The notes: a model not told the origin generated them from the letters alone. Numbered from the stretch's first letter, positions 1 through 6,642 are shown. The stretch: 8,978 bases of DNA from Thermoflexales bacterium (GCA_016931085.1 JAFGFO010000409.1:1-8978), one strand, 5' to 3'. Numbers and translations: made by a program.

Positions 1-185
1 CAAAGGCGTCCTGCGGATAGCCGCCGCGCCTGTGGCACGCTTTGCGTGGAAACCTGCCCTACGGGTGTCTCTCCGACAAGCTCCTAGACTAACGAGTCAC
101 GAGTGTATACTTTAGCATTAATTGGCACAGCCGTCAACTTGTGTGGGGCAGATGTGTGGCCCCTACCCGACGCGGAGGTTGTTAA
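1..185. other. Non-coding 5' flank of the phosphatase gene, possible repeat remnant
   Basis: No convincing gene is seen here. A short hairpin is visible (CACGC-TTT-GCGTG, 36-48), followed by a stretch (about 50-85) ending in TCTCCGACAAGCTCCTAG. That stretch resembles the terminal sequences of some insertion elements and dispersed repeats; this is an impression from memory, not an alignment. A possible -10 hexamer TATACT lies at 106-111, but no good -35 is spaced from it. A small dyad GGGGC-N9-GCCCC lies at 145-163. The ribosome site for the next gene is GGAGGT at 174-179, six bases before the ATG. Confidence 0.4.
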
Positions 186-2324
186 ATGGACTATACAACA
201 CTGATCCTGGTAGCCGTGGGCATCCTGCTGGCCATGGTCGTCGCTTACGTGCTCATCCGCCGCGAGCGTCCAGCGCCGACACCGCCAGCCGAGGCGCCTG
301 AGCCAGAAGCTCGAGCTGAACTGGAAGCGACTCCAAGCCTGCCGGCAACGCCGCCCTTCGCGCCGCCGCAGCAGCCCCTAACGCCCCAATTTTTCGAGCT
401 GGCCACTGTCGACAATCGCCTGACGCGGATCGCTCTTAACAAGGCCATCACGAGCATAGGCCGCGCCGGCGATAACGACATCGTCGTCGACGAGCAATTC
501 CCCGGCTACGAAACGGTCGCCGAGCACCACGCGCGTCTGAAGATACAGGGCGATCTGACCATTCTTGAGGACCTGGCCAGTCCGAGCGGCTTGTTCGTCA
601 ACGACCGGCGCACTGGCAAGAACATGCTACGCAACGGTTGGCGGGTGGGCTTGGGCAGCACAGAACTGGTTTTTCGCACGCTTGGCCTGGGTACGGCCCC
701 TTTGAACTTGCCCGAAACAAACGCACCGGCTGGCAGCGTACAGCGTGAACTGCCCGCCTTTGCCGCTTTGCCCGAAGGTGCGATCATTAGCGATCGATAC
801 GCGGTAGTCGAAATCCGCAGCGAGTCGGTGCATTTCAATGTCTACGTGATCGAAAGCCTCAACCCCGTTCGCCGCTGCCTGCAGTGTGGTTTTGAAGAAA
901 ATGCGGCCGATCAATCCAGGTGCATCAACTGTAACGCTGCCCTTGACCAGGCCATGCCGTACTATCCCCATTACCAGGCCAAGGAGACAGACGAGCCATC
1001 CAGGATCGAGATCGAGTCTGAGCTGGTAGGGCTGGCTCATCCGGCTCTCCTGCTGCCACGTGAGGTCTTGGGCGAAACGCCCTATGGCGATACGCCTCGC
1101 CACTACCTCATCGGACCAGACCTGCCGCCTCAACTGGCCGCAACGATGCGCGTCCCACAGAAGGTCACCGACGTCCTGGAATGGGGCATCCAACTTGCCG
1201 AGGGCCTGCACTATCTTCACCAGAGCAAAATGACGGCCGGGGCAATCGATGGATGGCGAATCGCACTGGATCTCCGCCGTGCCTATTGGATCGATTTTAC
1301 GCCATGTGAGCACATCATCGGGGTGCCCAACCCGGAGGTCCTGGCGAAAGACGTGCTCGGCCTGGCCTCCATCCTGTATTATCTGATGAGCGGCCAGCGT
1401 GACTACAAGCCGCCGGCGGACGTGCTTCCTCCCAGCGTGGGGGCCTTGATCGATCATGCCCTCGACCTGGGGAGCTTTGACAACGCCGAGCAGTTTAGCA
1501 AGGCGCTGCGCGCCACGCTGGTCGACGTGCGCCGCCCGTCCAGCATGGACCTGCGCGTGGGCCGCATCAGCGACGTCGGCCAGGTGCGCTCTTTGAACGA
1601 AGACAGCGTGCTGACGCTGGAATTGTCACGCATTCGCCGCTCGATCAGCGAACCATTGGGATTATACGTTGTGGCCGACGGCATGGGAGGGCACACGGCC
1701 GGCGATGTGGCCAGCGCGCTGACGGTCGATACCCTGGCGCGCAAGGCGATTTCCGAGTTGTGGATGGAGCACGTGCACGAATCGGGCGCCTGGCCCGACA
1801 TAGGCGGCTGGCTCAAACTGGCCGTGCAGGAAGCCAACCAGGCCGTATTTGGGCGGCGGCGCGCTTCGACGAGCGACATGGGCACGACGGTGGTCGTGGC
1901 CTTGCTGCACAGCAATGTGGCTACCATCGCCCACGCTGGCGACAGCCGGGCTTATGTGATCAATGCCGAGGGGATCCGCCAGGTGACGACCGATCATTCG
2001 CTGGTTCAGCGGCTGGTGCAACTGGGTCAATTGGCGCCGGCGGACGCGCGCACGCATCCGCAGCGAAACGTCATCTACAAAAACCTGGGAGATAAAGCCC
2101 GCGTCGAGCCAGATGTCACCCAGTTCGAGTTGGCTGTCGACGACCGGCTCTTGTTGTGCTCGGATGGCTTGAACGGCATGTTGTCTGACCAGCAAATCCA
2201 AGAGCTTGTCATGTCGGCGGCTTCATCCCAGGAGGCCTGCCGGAAACTGGTTGAAGCGGCCAATGCGGCCGGCGGTGAAGATAACATCAGCGCCATCGTG
2301 GTGCGCATCGAGGCAGTGGGGTAG
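186..2324 (+). CDS. Membrane-anchored FHA / zinc-ribbon / pseudokinase / PP2C-type Ser/Thr phosphatase fusion
   Basis: Predicted to dephosphorylate Ser/Thr phosphoproteins at the inner face of the membrane. The chain has 712 residues. In order: one transmembrane helix (about 5-24) followed by RRER; a Pro/Ala/Glu-rich linker (28-68); an FHA phosphothreonine-binding domain (about 72-165, with G92-R93, H115 and N139); a kinase-like region (about 203-445); and a PP2C domain (about 453-709). In the kinase-like N-lobe the Gly-rich loop is lost, and a zinc ribbon (C231, C234, C246, C249) sits where the ATP-binding Lys strand belongs. The C-lobe has no HRD motif and DFG is D370-F-T, so it should be a pseudokinase. 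The PP2C motifs are complete: RSLNED (D473), DGMGGH (D498), AGDSRAY (585-590), CSDGL (D660) and GGEDN (D699). This predicts an active metal-dependent phosphatase. The start is supported by GGAGGT six bases upstream. The PP2C call is very sure; the pseudokinase call rests on motif reading. Confidence 0.93.
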   Translation: MDYTTLILVAVGILLAMVVAYVLIRRERPAPTPPAEAPEPEARAELEATPSLPATPPFAPPQQPLTPQFFELATVDNRLTRIALNKAITSIGRAGDNDIVVDEQFPGYETVAEHHARLKIQGDLTILEDLASPSGLFVNDRRTGKNMLRNGWRVGLGSTELVFRTLGLGTAPLNLPETNAPAGSVQRELPAFAALPEGAIISDRYAVVEIRSESVHFNVYVIESLNPVRRCLQCGFEENAADQSRCINCNAALDQAMPYYPHYQAKETDEPSRIEIESELVGLAHPALLLPREVLGETPYGDTPRHYLIGPDLPPQLAATMRVPQKVTDVLEWGIQLAEGLHYLHQSKMTAGAIDGWRIALDLRRAYWIDFTPCEHIIGVPNPEVLAKDVLGLASILYYLMSGQRDYKPPADVLPPSVGALIDHALDLGSFDNAEQFSKALRATLVDVRRPSSMDLRVGRISDVGQVRSLNEDSVLTLELSRIRRSISEPLGLYVVADGMGGHTAGDVASALTVDTLARKAISELWMEHVHESGAWPDIGGWLKLAVQEANQAVFGRRRASTSDMGTTVVVALLHSNVATIAHAGDSRAYVINAEGIRQVTTDHSLVQRLVQLGQLAPADARTHPQRNVIYKNLGDKARVEPDVTQFELAVDDRLLLCSDGLNGMLSDQQIQELVMSAASSQEACRKLVEAANAAGGEDNISAIVVRIEAVG

Positions 2325-2328
2325 CGCA

Positions 2329-2358
2329 TTTGACATCCTGTCAAAAATGTGGTATCTT
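2329..2358 (+). promoter_or_regulatory. Sigma70-type promoter for the cold-shock gene with an inverted repeat over -35
   Basis: TTGACA (2330-2335), a 17-base spacer and TATCTT (2353-2358) make a near-consensus housekeeping promoter starting 5 bases after the phosphatase stop codon. The -35 is half of a perfect inverted repeat, TTTGACA-TCC-TGTCAAA (2329-2345). A perfect 8-bp palindrome GTGGCCAC (2359-2366) covers the expected start site. Either could be an operator. Transcription should begin near 2365, leaving a leader of about 165 nt before the cold-shock start codon. Confidence 0.7.
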
Positions 2359-2385
2359 GTGGCCACGTTGTAAGCATTGTCCAGT

Positions 2386-2427
2386 AACCGCCGGTTCTGT
2401 GTCCTTATCTGGCGGTTTTGTTTGTTG
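2386..2427 (+). terminator. Terminator-like hairpin inside the cold-shock leader (possible attenuator)
   Basis: AACCGCCGG (2386-2394) pairs with CTGGCGGTT (2409-2417), including one G-T wobble, over a 14-base loop. The descending arm runs into TTTTGTTTGTTG. This has the shape of a rho-independent terminator. It could simply end the phosphatase transcript, but it lies downstream of the promoter at 2329-2358. Transcripts from that promoter must therefore read through it or stop after about 60 nt, as in attenuation. Confidence 0.6.
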
Positions 2428-2441
2428 TAGGTAGTTCGGCC

Positions 2442-2467
2442 TTTCCGTACGAACGGAGCTACGGAAA
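2442..2467 (+). promoter_or_regulatory. Pair of mutually exclusive hairpins in the cold-shock leader
   Basis: TTTCCGTA (2442-2449) can pair with TACGGAAA (2460-2467) as an 8-bp stem. Alternatively TCCGT (2444-2448) can pair with ACGGA (2453-2457) around a 4-base loop. Both use the same left strand, so only one can form at a time. This lies about 60 bases upstream of the start codon, where cold-shock mRNAs of other bacteria carry temperature-responsive structure. A regulatory role here is inferred. Confidence 0.4.
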
Positions 2468-2529
2468 ATTCATAGGCCTAGTGACGCCATTAAGAAATGG
2501 TTAGTAGTATGCAGGAGGATTTTAGCACG

Positions 2530-2784
2530 ATGTTAGAAGAGGCACGCACTCAAGGCACCGTTCGCTGGTTTAGCCGCGTCAAGGGTTATGGTTTCATCAA
2601 CCCAGATGGCCAGGAAGACGACGTGTTCGTCCACTTCTCGGCTATCGAGGGCGATGGCTATCGCAACTTGAACAAGGGCCAGCGGGTCGAGTTCTCGGTT
2701 GAGGACACCGACAAGGGGCCTCAGGCCATCAAAGTTGTTGGCCTGGCTACCCCGTCACAGCTAGACGACGACCCAGAAAATTAG
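2530..2784 (+). CDS. Cold-shock domain protein (CspA family)
   Basis: A small single-stranded nucleic-acid-binding protein expected to act in the cytoplasm as an RNA chaperone, keeping mRNAs unfolded. The family fold shows clearly: [15 protein letters not shown] (residues 9-23), which includes RNP1 KGYGFI, and RNP2 VFVHF (32-36). The aromatic contact residues W13, F14, F22, F33 and F36 are present. An acidic tail (SQLDDDPEN) extends past the usual ~67-70 residue domain, giving 84 residues. I chose the ATG at 2530 because AGGAGG (2513-2518) lies 11 bases before it. In-frame ATGs at 2497 and 2509 lie upstream of that ribosome site and have none of their own. The gene is probably expressed alone from the promoter at 2329-2358 and stops at the terminator at 2789-2825. 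The long structured leader suggests post-transcriptional control. Confidence 0.95.
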   Translation: MLEEARTQGTVRWFSRVKGYGFINPDGQEDDVFVHFSAIEGDGYRNLNKGQRVEFSVEDTDKGPQAIKVVGLATPSQLDDDPEN

Positions 2785-2788
2785 ACAC

Positions 2789-2825
2789 AAAAAAAACCCC
2801 GGCAGCCAAGCGCCGGGGTTTTTTT
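2789..2825. terminator. Bidirectional rho-independent terminator between convergent genes
   Basis: CCCCGGC (2797-2803) pairs with GCCGGGG (2812-2818) over an 8-base loop. The stem is flanked by an eight-base A run (2789-2796) and a seven-base T run (2819-2825). It therefore reads as a U-tailed terminator in both directions. It ends the cold-shock transcript (stop at 2782-2784) and the minus-strand Hsp20 transcript (stop at 2842-2844). Confidence 0.92.
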
Positions 2826-2841
2826 ATTTCTAGGCTTCCGA

Positions 2842-3276
2842 TTACTTTTTGGTCGAGACCTTGATCGTCTTGGGTTTGACCGCCTCGGCCTTGGGCAAGG
2901 TGATGGTCAGCACACCGTTCTCAAAGCTGGCCTCGGCCTTGTCGTGTTCGACCGGCACATTGATCGTCAGGGTGCGGCTGAACTTGCCGTAGCCACGCTC
3001 CTGGAAGATGTATTCCACGTCCTCCAGCGGCGGCTTGACCTCGCCGCCGATCGTCAGCGTGTCACCTTCGATCGTGATGTCGACCTCGTCCGGCTTCAGG
3101 CCGGGCACGCTGGCCATCACGACGATCTCGCTCGGCGTGGTGTACACATCCAGCGGCAGGCGGCGCTCGCGTTCGCCGCTCCACATCGGCCGCACAAAGC
3201 TGTCTTCGAACAAGCGGTCCATGGCCTCGCGCAGGCTGACCAACTCACGACTTGGATTCCATCTTACGACTGTCAT
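2842..3276 (-). CDS. hsp20: Small heat-shock protein, Hsp20/alpha-crystallin family (second of two)
   Basis: An ATP-independent holdase that binds unfolding proteins for later refolding by the Hsp70 machinery, in the cytoplasm. The 144 residues have the usual bacterial layout. There is a short N-terminal arm with the common NPSRELVSLREAMDRLFEDSF pattern (7-27) and an alpha-crystallin domain (about 40-128) with the A-x-V-P-G-L segment (55-60) and the signature GVLTITLPK (121-129). A short tail with IKV (138-140) serves as the C-terminal I-x-I/V motif used for oligomer assembly. The ATG is preceded by AGGGAGGT (3281-3288), four bases upstream. The gene lies 58 bases after another Hsp20 gene on the same strand and is probably co-transcribed with it, ending at the shared terminator. 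The two proteins are clearly diverged paralogues, so they may form different or mixed oligomers. Confidence 0.95.
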   Translation of the reverse strand: MTVVRWNPSRELVSLREAMDRLFEDSFVRPMWSGERERRLPLDVYTTPSEIVVMASVPGLKPDEVDITIEGDTLTIGGEVKPPLEDVEYIFQERGYGKFSRTLTINVPVEHDKAEASFENGVLTITLPKAEAVKPKTIKVSTKK

Positions 3277-3293
3277 TTTGACCTCCCTCTTTT

Positions 3294-3335
3294 GATTCGC
3301 GATTTGCTATTTGATATGTGCTATTTGCTAGTTGT
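3294..3335. repeat. Heptanucleotide-phased repeat array between the hsp20 genes
   Basis: Six consecutive 7-base units read on the plus strand: GATTCGC, GATTTGC, TATTTGA, TATGTGC, TATTTGC, TAGTTGT. The consensus is roughly KATTTGC. The array fills the spacer and abuts the stop codon of the upstream minus-strand hsp20 gene (3335-3337). A similar seven-base-phased array with a different unit abuts the serA stop codon near 7063. Short tandem heptanucleotide families are known in cyanobacterial spacers; a link here is only by analogy. Confidence 0.6.
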
Positions 3336-3781
3336 TACTTGACCTTGATCTTGAGCCCCTTTGGCTTGGCCTCTTCGACCTTGGGCAGCTTGAGCGTCAG
3401 CACGCCGTGCTCGTACTCGGCTGAGGCTTTGTCGGCCTTGACACGCGCCGGCAAGGACATCTGGCGGCAGAACTGCCCAAAACGCCGCTCCTGGTAGACG
3501 TACTGCTCTTTTTCGACCTTTTCCTCCTGCTTGAACTCGCCCTTGATGGTCAGCATATCACCCGTGACCGAAACGTCGATGTCCTCCGGGTCGAGCCCTG
3601 GCACGGCCGCCTTGACGATCACGTCGTCCTTGGTTTGGTAGACGTCAACGGCCGGCCCTTCGAACCCAGCTCCAGCCAGGCTGCCCGGGCGGATCGTGCT
3701 ATCGTCGAACAGGCGACCGATTGCCTCGCGCAGCGTGACCATCTCGCGCATAGGCTCCCAACGTGTGATTGAATCAGACAT
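3335..3781 (-). CDS. hsp20: Small heat-shock protein, Hsp20/alpha-crystallin family (first of two)
   Basis: A second holdase chaperone of the same family, 148 residues. The N-terminal arm RWEPMREMVTLREAIGRLFDDS (7-28) matches the other copy in pattern. The alpha-crystallin domain spans about 43-134, with AAVPGLDPEDI (58-68), a QERRFGQFCRQ strand (97-107) and the signature GVLTLKLPK (126-134). The tail ends in LKIKVK, giving the I-x-V assembly motif. I chose ATG at 3781. A GTG six bases upstream (3787) overlaps the ribosome site AGGGAGG (3787-3793), so it cannot be the start, while the ATG has a five-base spacing from it. The gene heads an hsp20-hsp20 pair and is preceded by the 11-bp direct repeats at 3844-3887, the best candidate control region. 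Stress induction is expected for the family but is not proved by the sequence. Confidence 0.95.
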   Translation of the reverse strand: MSDSITRWEPMREMVTLREAIGRLFDDSTIRPGSLAGAGFEGPAVDVYQTKDDVIVKAAVPGLDPEDIDVSVTGDMLTIKGEFKQEEKVEKEQYVYQERRFGQFCRQMSLPARVKADKASAEYEHGVLTLKLPKVEEAKPKGLKIKVK

Positions 3782-3832
3782 AGACACCTCCCTGCTTTCT
3801 TATTGATTTACCGTTTTCCAATTCACACTCTT

Positions 3833-3887
3833 ACTTTACCCAAGTTGTGTTAGAATTTCATCAGCGTTGTATTAGAGTTGTATTAGA
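3833..3887 (-). promoter_or_regulatory. Candidate hsp20 promoter with three 11-bp direct repeats
   Basis: On the minus strand TCTAATACAAC occurs twice in tandem (3887-3877, 3876-3866). One 11-base non-matching unit follows, then TCTAACACAAC (3854-3844). All three copies are thus in the same 11-base register, on one face of the helix. Five bases (TTGGG) after the last copy is TAAAGT (3838-3833), a four-of-six match to a -10 hexamer. No good -35 is present, which fits activator dependence. Tandem 11-bp direct repeats are typical for OmpR/PhoB-type regulators; this assignment is inference. Confidence 0.45.
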
Positions 3888-3890
3888 ACG

Positions 3891-3918
3891 CTTTTCCGGC
3901 TGCTGGCAGCCGGAAAAG
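3891..3918. terminator. Strong perfect hairpin after the zinc-peptidase gene (no U tract)
   Basis: CTTTTCCGGCTGC (3891-3903) and GCAGCCGGAAAAG (3906-3918) are a perfect 13-bp inverted repeat with only two bases between. It begins two bases after the peptidase stop codon (3921-3923). No T run follows on either strand, so it is not a textbook rho-independent terminator. It may terminate weakly or protect the 3' end of the transcript. Confidence 0.55.
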
Positions 3919-3920
3919 AC

Positions 3921-4613
3921 CTAGTCCCGGCTGCGCGCACCGCTGAGCAGAAAGACGTAATACAGCATGGTCGAAACGGATTGGGCCAGCGCGGCCACGT
4001 AAGTGAGGGCGGCCGCGTCCAGCACCTTGGCCACGCCGGCCAGCTCGCCCTGTTCGAGCAGCAAGCCCTGGCCCAGCCAGGCCTTGGCGCGCCGGCTGGC
4101 GTCGAACTCGACCGGCAGCGTGACCAACGAAAAGACGACGACCACGCCAAACAAGGCCACCCCCAGCCAGGCGACCGGCCTCAGGCTCAAGATAAAGCCC
4201 AGCATAAACACCAGCGGGCCTAGCCACGAGCCGAACTGAACCACCGGCACGATGGCCGTGCGGGCTTGGAGCGCCGAATAGCCCTGGGCATGCTGCAGCG
4301 CGTGCCCGGCCTCGTGGGCGGCAACACCCACCGATGCCACCGAGTTGCTGCGATACACCTCGGACGACAGACGCAAGGCGCGGCTGCGCGGGTCGTAGTG
4401 GTCAGACAGCAGCCCGTGGGTCTCTTCCACTGTGACATCCTGCAACTGGTTTTCGTTCAGCATCGCGCGGGCCACCTGGGCGCCGCTCAGGCCGCGATAG
4501 GTGCGCACCTGCGAGAACTTGCTGAAAGCAGATTTTACACGCCACTGGGCCACCAGCGCCAGGATGAGCGCCGGCAGCGAGAAGACGAGATAGAGTGGAT
4601 CGAAATAGAACAC
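3921..4613 (-). CDS. yugP: Membrane zinc metallopeptidase, YugP family (Zn_peptidase_2)
   Basis: A predicted integral-membrane zinc protease whose natural substrates are poorly known; a role in membrane protein quality control is plausible. It has 230 residues, about the usual family length. An N-terminal hydrophobic helix (about 5-22) is followed by a soluble part with the family pattern SDHYDPRSRALRLSSEVY (70-87). Then comes the zinc/catalytic motif HEAGH (H100, E101, H104). Further hydrophobic segments lie at about 130-144, 147-168 and 200-223. LPVEFDAS (166-173) supplies the likely third zinc ligand E169, and the family segment VLDAAALTYVAA (197-208) is present. The start is GTG (4613-4611), supported by AGGAGG (4621-4626) six bases upstream; no nearby ATG fits. 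The gene lies 58 bases after dnaK on the same strand with a large hairpin between them, so co-transcription is possible. Placement beside chaperones fits proteostasis. Confidence 0.9.
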   Translation of the reverse strand: MFYFDPLYLVFSLPALILALVAQWRVKSAFSKFSQVRTYRGLSGAQVARAMLNENQLQDVTVEETHGLLSDHYDPRSRALRLSSEVYRSNSVASVGVAAHEAGHALQHAQGYSALQARTAIVPVVQFGSWLGPLVFMLGFILSLRPVAWLGVALFGVVVVFSLVTLPVEFDASRRAKAWLGQGLLLEQGELAGVAKVLDAAALTYVAALAQSVSTMLYYVFLLSGARSRD

Positions 4614-4632
4614 GGTTTGCCTCCTATGGGTG

Positions 4633-4667
4633 TAGACCCTAAGGGTCTCGAAGACCCTTAGGGTCTA
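4633..4667. repeat. Perfect nested 16-bp inverted repeat between dnaK and the peptidase gene
   Basis: TAGACCCTAAGGGTCT (4633-4648) and AGACCCTTAGGGTCTA (4652-4667) are exact reverse complements separated by three bases (CGA). Each arm is itself a 7+1+7 palindrome of AGACCCT and AGGGTCT, so four half-units alternate. It starts five bases after the dnaK stop codon and ends seven bases before the peptidase ribosome site. There is no U tail, so it may be an mRNA-stabilising or attenuating hairpin, a dispersed palindromic repeat, or both. Confidence 0.85.
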
Positions 4668-4671
4668 AAAT

Positions 4672-6621
4672 CTACATTTGTCTGAACTCGCCCTCGACGA
4701 CGTTTTCGCCCTCGTCGCGACTCTGCTGGCCGTTGCCGCCCGGGGCATAGCCTCCGTAAGGCTGCCCCTCCATGCCCGGCTGCGGGCCAGGGCCGGGCTG
4801 GGCACCTGCGCCGGCTTGCGGGCCGGCGGAGCCATACATCGCCTGGCCGATGGTGACAGCCGCCTGCTGCACTTCGTCCATCGCGCGGCGAATGCGGCCG
4901 GCGTCGTCGCCAGCCATCGCCTCACGCAAGCTCTTGATCTTGTCTTCCACGCGGCTACGGTCAGCCGCCGGCGCCTTGTCACCCAAGTCGCGCAGGCTCT
5001 TTTCGATCTGGTAGATCAACGTGTCCGCTTCGTTGCGCGCCTGGATCGTTTCCTTGCGGCGATTGTCATCAGCCGAGTGCCGCTGCGCTTCCTGCACCAT
5101 GCGGTCGACGTCACCCTTGTTCAGGTTCGTGCTGGCCGTGATGGCGATTTTTTGCTCGCGGCCGGTGGCCTTGTCCCTGGCATTAACGTTCAAGATGCCG
5201 TTGGCGTCGATGTCAAAGGTCACCTCAATCTGCGGGATGCCGCGCGGCGCGGGCGGGATACCCTCCAGCCGGAAGCGGCCCAGCGTGTTGTTGTCACGCG
5301 CTAAGGGGCGCTCGCCCTGCAGCACGTGGATGTCCACTGCCGTCTGCCCGTCGGCGGCAGTGCTAAAGGTCTCGGCCTTTCTGACCGGCACCGTCGTGTT
5401 GCGCGGGATCAGTACCGTCATCACCTCGCCCAGCGTCTCCACGCCCAGGCTGAGCGGTGTCACGTCCAACAGCAGCACGTCGCGCACCTCGCCGCCCAAG
5501 ACGCCGGCCTGGATGGCGGCGCCCACGGCCACCACCTCGTCGGGGTTGACGCTCTTGTTCGGCTCCTTGCCGGTCAGCTCGCGCACCAGGGCCTGGATCA
5601 TGGGCATGCGCGTCGCGCCGCCCACCAGCACCACCTCGTCCAGCTCGCGCGGCGACAACTTGGCGTCGGACAGCGCCCGCTCGAACGGGCCACGGCAGCG
5701 AGCCACCAGCTCCTGGCTGAGCTGCTCGAAGCGGGCGCGCGTGACCTTGAGCGTCAAGTGCTTGGGGCCGGACGCGTCGGCCGTGACGAAGGGCAGGTTG
5801 ACCTCGGTTTCCATCAAAGTCGACAGCTCGATCTTGGCCTTCTCGGCGGCTTCCTTGAGGCGTTGGAGCGCCTGGCGGTCTTGCCGCAAGTCGACGCCCT
5901 GCTCGCGCTTGAATTCGTCGGCGATGTGCTCCGCCAGCACCGCGTCCCAGTCGTCGCCGCCCAGGTGCGTGTCGCCGCTGGTGGACTTGACCTCGACCAC
6001 GCCCTCGCCCACTTCCAGGACCGAGATATCGAAGGTGCCGCCGCCCAGGTCCCACACCAGGATGGTCTCGTCCTTTTTCTTGTCCAAGCCATAGGCCAAG
6101 GCCGAGGCGGTGGGCTCGTTGATGATGCGCATCACCTCCAGGCCGGCGATCTTGCCGGCGTCCTTGGTGGCCTGGCGTTGGCTGTCGTTGAAATAAGCCG
6201 GCACTGTGATGACGGCCTGCGTGACCGGCTCGCCCAGGTAGGCCTCGGCGTCTTTCCTGAGTTTCTGCAAGATCATGGCCGAGATTTCCTGCGGCGTGTA
6301 TTCCTTGCCGGTCTGCGGCACGTGCACGCGCGCGTCGTCCGATGGGCCAGGCACGAGCTTGTACGGCACGCGCTCGTCCTTGACCTCGTCGTAACGGCGG
6401 CCCATGAAACGCTTGATCGAAAAGATGGTGTTTTCCGAGTTCACCACGGCCTGGCGGCGGGCCGTTTGCCCGACCAGGCGCTCGCCATTCTTGGCAAACG
6501 CCACGACAGATGGCAGCAAGCGGCTGCCCTCTGAGGTGGGGATCACCACCGGATCGCCGCCTTCCAACACTGCCACGACGCTGTTCGTCGTTCCCAAGTC
6601 GATTCCAATAATTTTACCCAT
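4672..6621 (-). CDS. dnaK: Chaperone protein DnaK (Hsp70)
   Basis: The central ATP-driven Hsp70 chaperone of the cytoplasm, which cycles substrates with a J-protein and the nucleotide exchange factor GrpE. The 649 residues are full length. The nucleotide-binding domain (about 1-380) has GIDLGTTNS (6-14), WDLGGGTFD (190-198), [12 protein letters not shown] (167-178) and [10 protein letters not shown] (331-340). The interdomain linker [16 protein letters not shown] (381-396) is intact. The substrate-binding domain and helical lid follow to about 597. A Gly/Pro/Gln-rich disordered tail (600-638) ends in [11 protein letters not shown]. The start is backed by AGGAGGA shortly before the ATG. The spacer upstream is rich in dyads and holds a possible -10. 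No grpE or dnaJ lies within the window, so this copy is not in the common grpE-dnaK-dnaJ order here. Instead it is flanked by a Cys-rich small protein and a membrane peptidase. Confidence 0.98.
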   Translation of the reverse strand: MGKIIGIDLGTTNSVVAVLEGGDPVVIPTSEGSRLLPSVVAFAKNGERLVGQTARRQAVVNSENTIFSIKRFMGRRYDEVKDERVPYKLVPGPSDDARVHVPQTGKEYTPQEISAMILQKLRKDAEAYLGEPVTQAVITVPAYFNDSQRQATKDAGKIAGLEVMRIINEPTASALAYGLDKKKDETILVWDLGGGTFDISVLEVGEGVVEVKSTSGDTHLGGDDWDAVLAEHIADEFKREQGVDLRQDRQALQRLKEAAEKAKIELSTLMETEVNLPFVTADASGPKHLTLKVTRARFEQLSQELVARCRGPFERALSDAKLSPRELDEVVLVGGATRMPMIQALVRELTGKEPNKSVNPDEVVAVGAAIQAGVLGGEVRDVLLLDVTPLSLGVETLGEVMTVLIPRNTTVPVRKAETFSTAADGQTAVDIHVLQGERPLARDNNTLGRFRLEGIPPAPRGIPQIEVTFDIDANGILNVNARDKATGREQKIAITASTNLNKGDVDRMVQEAQRHSADDNRRKETIQARNEADTLIYQIEKSLRDLGDKAPAADRSRVEDKIKSLREAMAGDDAGRIRRAMDEVQQAAVTIGQAMYGSAGPQAGAGAQPGPGPQPGMEGQPYGGYAPGGNGQQSRDEGENVVEGEFRQM

Positions 6622-6642
6622 AACAATCCTCCTAATGTTTTG

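Noticed and set aside
1..87. A frame ending at 85-87 that reads ...CGTLCVETCPTG..., resembling a 4Fe-4S ferredoxin motif
   Set aside because: The cysteine spacing (C-x3-C-x3-CP) does not match the C-x2-C-x2-C-x3-CP cluster. The stretch is short and lies in a hairpin-rich, repeat-like region, so it is probably a chance frame.
83..111. Sigma70 promoter for the phosphatase gene using TATACT at 106-111
   Set aside because: No acceptable -35 lies 16-18 bases upstream, so it is mentioned only as a possibility. A nearby ACTAACG does not fit the 11-bp repeat register seen elsewhere.
627..1457. A 276-codon minus-strand open frame opposite the phosphatase gene
   Set aside because: It overlaps the conserved FHA/pseudokinase coding sequence, has no ribosome site or family motif, and looks like a codon-bias shadow.
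2497..2529. Upstream ATG start for the cold-shock protein (2497 or 2509)
   Set aside because: The AGGAGG ribosome site at 2513-2518 lies downstream of both and correctly upstream of the ATG at 2530, where the family-like N-terminus begins.
3294..3335. CRISPR array
   Set aside because: The units are only seven bases, contiguous and degenerate, with no spacers and no cas genes.
5326..6534. A 402-codon plus-strand open frame opposite dnaK (and another at 5021-6094)
   Set aside because: Long open frames antisense to dnaK are a known by-product of its GC-rich codon pattern. The translations are low-complexity (rich in L, A, H, R and Q) with no recognisable domain, and dnaK itself is certain.
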